Shown: one piece after another, positions 4,553 to 8,296 of the stretch | How the letters are laid out: each line of letters begins with the position of its first letter | How positions within the stretch are numbered: the first letter of the stretch is position 1 | Assembly: GCA_964607315.1 (NCBI GenBank) | Contig: CAZSKA010000182.1 | Location: 1-8,296, forward strand | Source of the DNA: JAHDFB01 sp964607315 | GTDB lineage: Bacteria > Bacteroidota > Bacteroidia > Chitinophagales > Saprospiraceae | Direction of reading: 5' to 3' | Length of the DNA: 8,296 nucleotides | Translations under genes and position numbers: made by a program | Notes under the pieces: generated by a model | What the model was told of the DNA's origin: nothing | The model's input: only the letters and a program-made list of their open reading frames with translations | Databases searched by the model: none

Positions 4553-7330
4553 ATGACTTACGATAATTTTACGATAAAATCCCAAGAAACAATACTAAAA
4601 GCTCAGCAAATAGCGGGAGCTCTTGACCAACAAGTTGTAGATACTGTTCACCTCGTTAGAGCAATTTCTGAAATTGATGATAAACTATTCGATTTTCTCT
4701 TTAAGAAAATTGAGGTTGATCCGGCTACTTTGATTTCACGCATAAATAATGAAATCATCAAGCTTCCGAAAGTTGAAGGTCAAGCAAAACAATTTCTAAG
4801 TAATGATTCCAATGCAGCTTTGGCAAAGGCTAAAAAATTGATGAAAACCTTTGGAGATGAATACATCTCTCTTGAACTCGTCCTTCTAGGTATAATAAGA
4901 GGAAATGATAAAGCAGCAACTATCATAAAAGAATTAGGTGGGAGAGAAGCAAGCCTTAAAGATGCCATTAAAGAGCTTCGTAAAGGTAGAAAAGTAGATA
5001 GTCAAAGCTCCGATAACGAATATAATGCCCTTTCAAAATATGCTGTAAATCTCAATGAAAGAGCTGAATCAGGAAAGCTTGATCCTATCGTCGGTAGAGA
5101 TGAAGAAATTAGAAGAATACTGCACATTCTCTCTAGAAGAAAGAAAAATAATCCAATATTAATTGGTGAAGCTGGTGTAGGTAAAACTGCAATTGTTGAA
5201 GGTATCGCATGGAGAATAGTGAAAAAAGATGTTCCTGAAAATCTACGCTCTAAACAAATTTTCGTTTTAGATATGGCTTCTTTAGTTGCTGGCGCAAAAT
5301 ATAAAGGCGAATTTGAAGAACGTCTAAAAGCTGTTATTAAAGAAGTTCATAACGCTGATGGCGAAGTAATCCTTTTCATTGATGAAATACACACTCTCAT
5401 TGGAACAGGAGGTGGAAATGGAGCAATGGATGCTGCTAATATATTAAAACCCGCACTTGCAAGAGGTGAATTAAGAACTATTGGTGCCACAACTCTAGAC
5501 GAATATCAAAAATACTTTGAAAAAGATAAAGCTCTTGTTCGTAGATTCCAAACTGTATATATCGACGAACCAAGCGTAGAAGATACAATCTCCATTTTGA
5601 GAGGAATCCAAGATAAATATGAGGTTTATCACAAAATGGAAATTCTAGATGAAGCCTTAATTGCAGCAGCTGAACTCTCTCATAGGTACGTAACAGAGAG
5701 AAAATTACCAGACAAAGCTATCGATCTTATTGATGAAGCTGCAGCAAAATTACGCCTTGAACTCGACTCTGTTCCTGAAGAAATTGATGAAATGCAACGT
5801 AAAGTTCGTCAGTTAGAAATTGAAAAAGAAGCGATAAAACGCGAAGGAACTAAAAAGAAATTAGACTCTATTTCCCTACAAATTGCGAATGCTAAAGAAA
5901 AACTCGATTCTATTGTAGCTGCTTGGAAAAGTGAAAAGGAAATTGTAGATGAGATGCAAAAGATTAAGGAGAGTATCGAAAATCTAGAGCATGAAGCGGA
6001 TAAAGCAGAACGTGAAAGTGATTACGAAAAAGTAGCTAAAATTCGATATGGTGATCTTAAAGAAGCAGAATTGGCTTACGCCCAAAAAGAAAAAGAATTA
6101 GAAAATCTCCCTGAAGAAACTCGATTCACAAATGAAGAAGTAACAGCTAATGACATTGCTGAAGTAATTTCTAAATGGACAGGGATTCCTCTCCAAAAAA
6201 TGATGAAGAGTGAACGTGAAAGATTACTTAAACTTGAGGAAGAAATAGGGAATAGATTAATTGGTCAACATGAAGCAGTCGTTGCTGTTGCTGATGCTGT
6301 ACGTCGTTCTCGAGCAGGCTTGCAAGATTCCAAAAAACCTATCGGGTCATTTATTTTCTTAGGTCCTACAGGGGTTGGTAAAACTGAATTAGCAAAAGCT
6401 CTGGCAGAAGTGCTATTCGATGACGAAAAAGCAATTACTCGTATTGACATGAGTGAATATCAGGAGAAACACTCCGTTTCAAGATTAGTAGGAGCGCCTC
6501 CAGGATATGTTGGTTACGATGAAGGGGGACAGTTAACGGAAGCCGTAAGAAGAAGACCTTATTCAATTGTTCTTTTGGACGAAATTGAAAAGGCGCACCC
6601 GGATACATTTAATATTTTACTCCAAGTTTTGGATGATGGTAGACTAACCGATAATAAAGGACGTGAAGCAAACTTCAAAAACACTATTATCATTATGACT
6701 TCCAATATGGGAGCTGAAACTATATTGGAGAATTTTGAAGATTTAGAAGCATTAGGTGAAAAGCATAGAGCTGATATAATAGAAACAACCAAAGTTGAAG
6801 TTTTCGATGTCTTAAAAGATAGTTTAAGACCTGAGTTCTTGAACAGGATTGATGATAAAATCATGTTCATGCCACTTACCAAAGAAGAAATCAAGAAAAT
6901 TGCTGGACTTCTTCTTAAAAAAGTACATAAAAACTTAGCAAAACAAGATCTCAAAATGGAAGTTAGTGATAAGGCAATGGATCTTATCGCTGATCTTGGT
7001 TATGATCCACAGTTTGGAGCAAGACCGCTAAAAAGAGTAATAGAAAAAGAACTTGTTAATGAACTTGCTAAACAAGTTTTACTTGGAGAATTTGTTGCAG
7101 ATGAAACCATCTACATAGGAACAGATGCAAAAGGTTTTACTTTTAGCGAAACAAAAAGCAAAGACGCTGAACCAAAAGCTAAACGCGCAAAAAAGCAGGA
7201 GAAGAAAAGACAAAAATTAGTCGATGATGTGCTTAAAGCTTCTAAAGATCTTGATGATGCGGTAGAAGACATCAAAAAGGATTCTAAGAAAAAAGGTGAC
7301 GATGATGGACCTAAAACAAAAAAAGAGTAA
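4553..7330 (+). CDS. clpB: ATP-dependent chaperone ClpB (Hsp104-type disaggregase)
   Basis: A 925-aa hexameric AAA+ disaggregase that, in known homologues, works with DnaK/DnaJ/GrpE in the cytosol to pull apart aggregates after heat stress. Domains in order: Clp N-domain (about 1-145); NBD1 with Walker A GEAGVGKT (205-212), pore tyrosine 250 in AKYKGEFEER, Walker B ILFIDE (273-278) and Arg fingers 330-331; coiled-coil middle domain (about 405-520), which separates it from ClpC/ClpA; NBD2 with Walker A GPTGVGKT (604-611), pore loop GYVGYDEGG (651-659), Walker B VLLDE (673-677), NRID arginine 765 and sensor-2 GAR (822-824). All key residues are present. No ClpP-binding IGF-type loop was noticed. 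The normal protein end falls near residue 865; a Lys/Asp-rich tail of about 60 residues follows. Glu is mostly GAA, unlike the GAG-rich gene at 3358. It is followed by its own terminator. Confidence 0.97.
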   Translation: MTYDNFTIKSQETILKAQQIAGALDQQVVDTVHLVRAISEIDDKLFDFLFKKIEVDPATLISRINNEIIKLPKVEGQAKQFLSNDSNAALAKAKKLMKTFGDEYISLELVLLGIIRGNDKAATIIKELGGREASLKDAIKELRKGRKVDSQSSDNEYNALSKYAVNLNERAESGKLDPIVGRDEEIRRILHILSRRKKNNPILIGEAGVGKTAIVEGIAWRIVKKDVPENLRSKQIFVLDMASLVAGAKYKGEFEERLKAVIKEVHNADGEVILFIDEIHTLIGTGGGNGAMDAANILKPALARGELRTIGATTLDEYQKYFEKDKALVRRFQTVYIDEPSVEDTISILRGIQDKYEVYHKMEILDEALIAAAELSHRYVTERKLPDKAIDLIDEAAAKLRLELDSVPEEIDEMQRKVRQLEIEKEAIKREGTKKKLDSISLQIANAKEKLDSIVAAWKSEKEIVDEMQKIKESIENLEHEADKAERESDYEKVAKIRYGDLKEAELAYAQKEKELENLPEETRFTNEEVTANDIAEVISKWTGIPLQKMMKSERERLLKLEEEIGNRLIGQHEAVVAVADAVRRSRAGLQDSKKPIGSFIFLGPTGVGKTELAKALAEVLFDDEKAITRIDMSEYQEKHSVSRLVGAPPGYVGYDEGGQLTEAVRRRPYSIVLLDEIEKAHPDTFNILLQVLDDGRLTDNKGREANFKNTIIIMTSNMGAETILENFEDLEALGEKHRADIIETTKVEVFDVLKDSLRPEFLNRIDDKIMFMPLTKEEIKKIAGLLLKKVHKNLAKQDLKMEVSDKAMDLIADLGYDPQFGARPLKRVIEKELVNELAKQVLLGEFVADETIYIGTDAKGFTFSETKSKDAEPKAKRAKKQEKKRQKLVDDVLKASKDLDDAVEDIKKDSKKKGDDDGPKTKKE

Positions 7331-7362
7331 CATCTCTTAAACTTAAATTTAATATATAGCTC
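7328..7362 (+). repeat. First copy of a duplicated 3' flank (after clpB)
   Basis: From the clpB stop codon onward, 35 nt align with the 36 nt that follow from the stop codon of the lipoprotein gene (8261-8296): 30 identities, five substitutions and one 1-nt gap by my reading. The last 12 nt (AATATATAGCTC) and the preceding TTT are identical. In this copy the end of the repeat forms the 5' arm of the clpB terminator. Confidence 0.6.
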
Positions 7363-7391
7363 ATTTCTTATTTTAGAGATGAGCTATTTTT
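7357..7391 (+). terminator. Rho-independent terminator of clpB
   Basis: TAGCTCATTTCT (7357-7368) pairs with AGAGATGAGCTA (7375-7386) in a 12-bp stem with one G-U pair and a 6-nt loop, followed by TTTTT (7387-7391). It begins 27 nt after the clpB stop codon. The symmetric AT flank could also work weakly in reverse, but no minus-strand gene ends here. Confidence 0.85.
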
Positions 7392-7447
7392 ATTATTTTT
7401 AATACTGATTTTTGAAAAACCACCATCTAAAAAACATTATTCAAACT

Positions 7448-8263
7448 ATGAAAAATTTATTGAAAATTAAATTTACTCTTGGCTTTGTTGTTATAATCAT
7501 TATTCTACTATCTAGTTGTTGTGATGATAACGTGCTCTGTGATGATCCTACAAATATAGATTGTCCTAATTACGATCCATGTTTTGAAGTAAAAGATTCA
7601 CCAATTGCTGCTTTTGGTGCAGGATTTATTTATGAAATTGAAGAAGCGGGAAATTCAAGCTTTTATCCTGATTCCATTATTTATTTTGACGGTGATACAA
7701 TCCCTGGCACAACAACTTTTTATTCATTAAACAATGTTAATGAATTTGACAGTATTTATTGGCAATTAGGAGATGATCCAAGAATCTTTACTGAAAGTGA
7801 AGTTTATTTGGAATTTGATCAGATATTTAATAATGTTCCTATAAATGTTAGTTATACTATTGTAAAATATAGTGATTGTTTTGAAGGAGGAAGGTATGAA
7901 GAAACGATAAATAGAACTGTAGTCCCTGCTGTTGGTTCAAATATTAATTCTAAAATATACTTTAATAGCAAATACGAAGGCGTTTTTTCAGAAGCTCCCA
8001 ATGATTCTGTCACTATTGAAGTGGATTTCGAATACCAAAGAATTTTAAATTTTCCCAAAGAAGGATTCATGGAAAATACATTCAGATTTCGAAATGATTA
8101 CGATGAAATCTATTTTTCTGCCGCAAAAGGCCTTATTCTTTGGTTGGGCCATCTTAAAATTCATGAAGAAGATAGAAGGAAAATTACTATAAACTATAAA
8201 ATCAGTTATGATTTTGGAGAAACAATAGAATGGCATACTTTTCATGGAACAAGAGTAGACTAA
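7448..8263 (+). CDS. Surface-type lipoprotein, Cys/Asp-rich N-terminus, PKD-like region
   Basis: A 271-aa lipoprotein of unknown function. Residues 1-23 are a lipoprotein signal with lipobox LSSC, lipidated at Cys24, immediately followed by Cys-Asp-Asp; acidic residues just after the lipid Cys recall the export signals that send Bacteroidota lipoproteins to the cell surface. Residues 24-45 are rich in Cys and Asp (cysteines at 24, 25, 31, 39 and 45). The rest is beta-rich, with a segment of the type SIYWQLGDDPRIF followed by aromatic-alternating strands and VSYTIVKY that loosely resembles a PKD/Ig-like domain. The frame is open from a TTG at 7412, but the ATG at 7448 is chosen because it starts a canonical signal peptide. 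GATTTTTG at 7407-7414 is one mismatch from the -7 consensus, so it may have its own promoter after the clpB terminator. Confidence 0.8.
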   Translation: MKNLLKIKFTLGFVVIIIILLSSCCDDNVLCDDPTNIDCPNYDPCFEVKDSPIAAFGAGFIYEIEEAGNSSFYPDSIIYFDGDTIPGTTTFYSLNNVNEFDSIYWQLGDDPRIFTESEVYLEFDQIFNNVPINVSYTIVKYSDCFEGGRYEETINRTVVPAVGSNINSKIYFNSKYEGVFSEAPNDSVTIEVDFEYQRILNFPKEGFMENTFRFRNDYDEIYFSAAKGLILWLGHLKIHEEDRRKITINYKISYDFGETIEWHTFHGTRVD

Positions 8264-8296
8264 AATCACTTTATTTTAAATTTTAATATATAGCTC
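8261..8296 (+). repeat. Second copy of the duplicated 3' flank, cut by window end
   Basis: This sequence begins at the lipoprotein stop codon and matches 7328-7362 nearly base for base up to the window edge, where it ends in TAGCTC. By analogy it should continue into the hairpin and T-tract of a terminator like that of clpB; that part is outside the window. Confidence 0.6.

Noticed and set aside
6265..6954. Antisense open frames inside clpB (61 and 131 codons).
   Set aside because: They are shadows of the conserved clpB frame, opposite highly constrained AAA+ motifs.
7412..7447. TTG start for the second lipoprotein, adding 12 residues.
   Set aside because: The extension places polar residues before the signal peptide, and the TTG lies within a possible -7 promoter element; the ATG at 7448 is a better start.

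Overview
The window looks like an ordinary chromosomal stretch of a low-GC member of the Bacteroidota, probably Cytophagales-like. The reasons are the AT-rich base composition, the near absence of Shine-Dalgarno sequences before genes, Bacteroidota-type -7 promoter elements (TAnnTTTG) upstream of the tRNA and the DUF2147 gene, and the gene families present: a Bacteroidota-style GlmU-family sugar nucleotidyltransferase, several SPII lipoproteins, and a small conserved Bacteroidota protein. Genus cannot be read from the sequence alone.

Layout. Positions 1-81 (minus) hold a tRNA-Leu(UAG) with its promoter at about 141-148. Positions 242-301 hold a perfect 20-bp palindrome and a strong minus-strand terminator that ends the following minus-strand genes: a 71-aa conserved small protein (334-549) and a secreted DUF2147 protein (647-1072, with a good promoter at 1104-1111). 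Plus-strand genes follow: a lipoprotein with a CxxCxxC tail (1325-1942), preceded by a possible 9-codon leader ORF, and a GlmU-family nucleotidyltransferase/acyltransferase (2042-3247). Next, on the minus strand, is a Y1/REP-associated transposase-like gene (3358-4014) that lacks the HUH metal-binding motif. It overlaps by ATGA with a previously unlisted 48-codon ORF (4011-4157). A roughly 400-bp AT-rich region with multi-frame remnants and candidate operators leads into clpB (4553-7330), which has an unusual Lys-rich C-terminal extension and a good terminator. The window closes with a second lipoprotein (7448-8263), whose 3' flank closely copies the 3' flank of clpB.

How the genes work together. 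They do not form one pathway. ClpB is a cytosolic disaggregase, the GlmU-family protein probably works in amino-sugar nucleotide or envelope precursor synthesis, and the DUF2147 protein and two lipoproteins are envelope proteins of unknown role. The accessory part is 3358-4400. Its transposase-like gene is intact but appears catalytically altered, its coding strand is strikingly purine-rich, and its upstream DNA carries frame remnants. I see no defence system, CRISPR array, toxin-antitoxin pair or complete mobile element. The best lead is the HUH-less transposase relative and its coupled upstream ORF.
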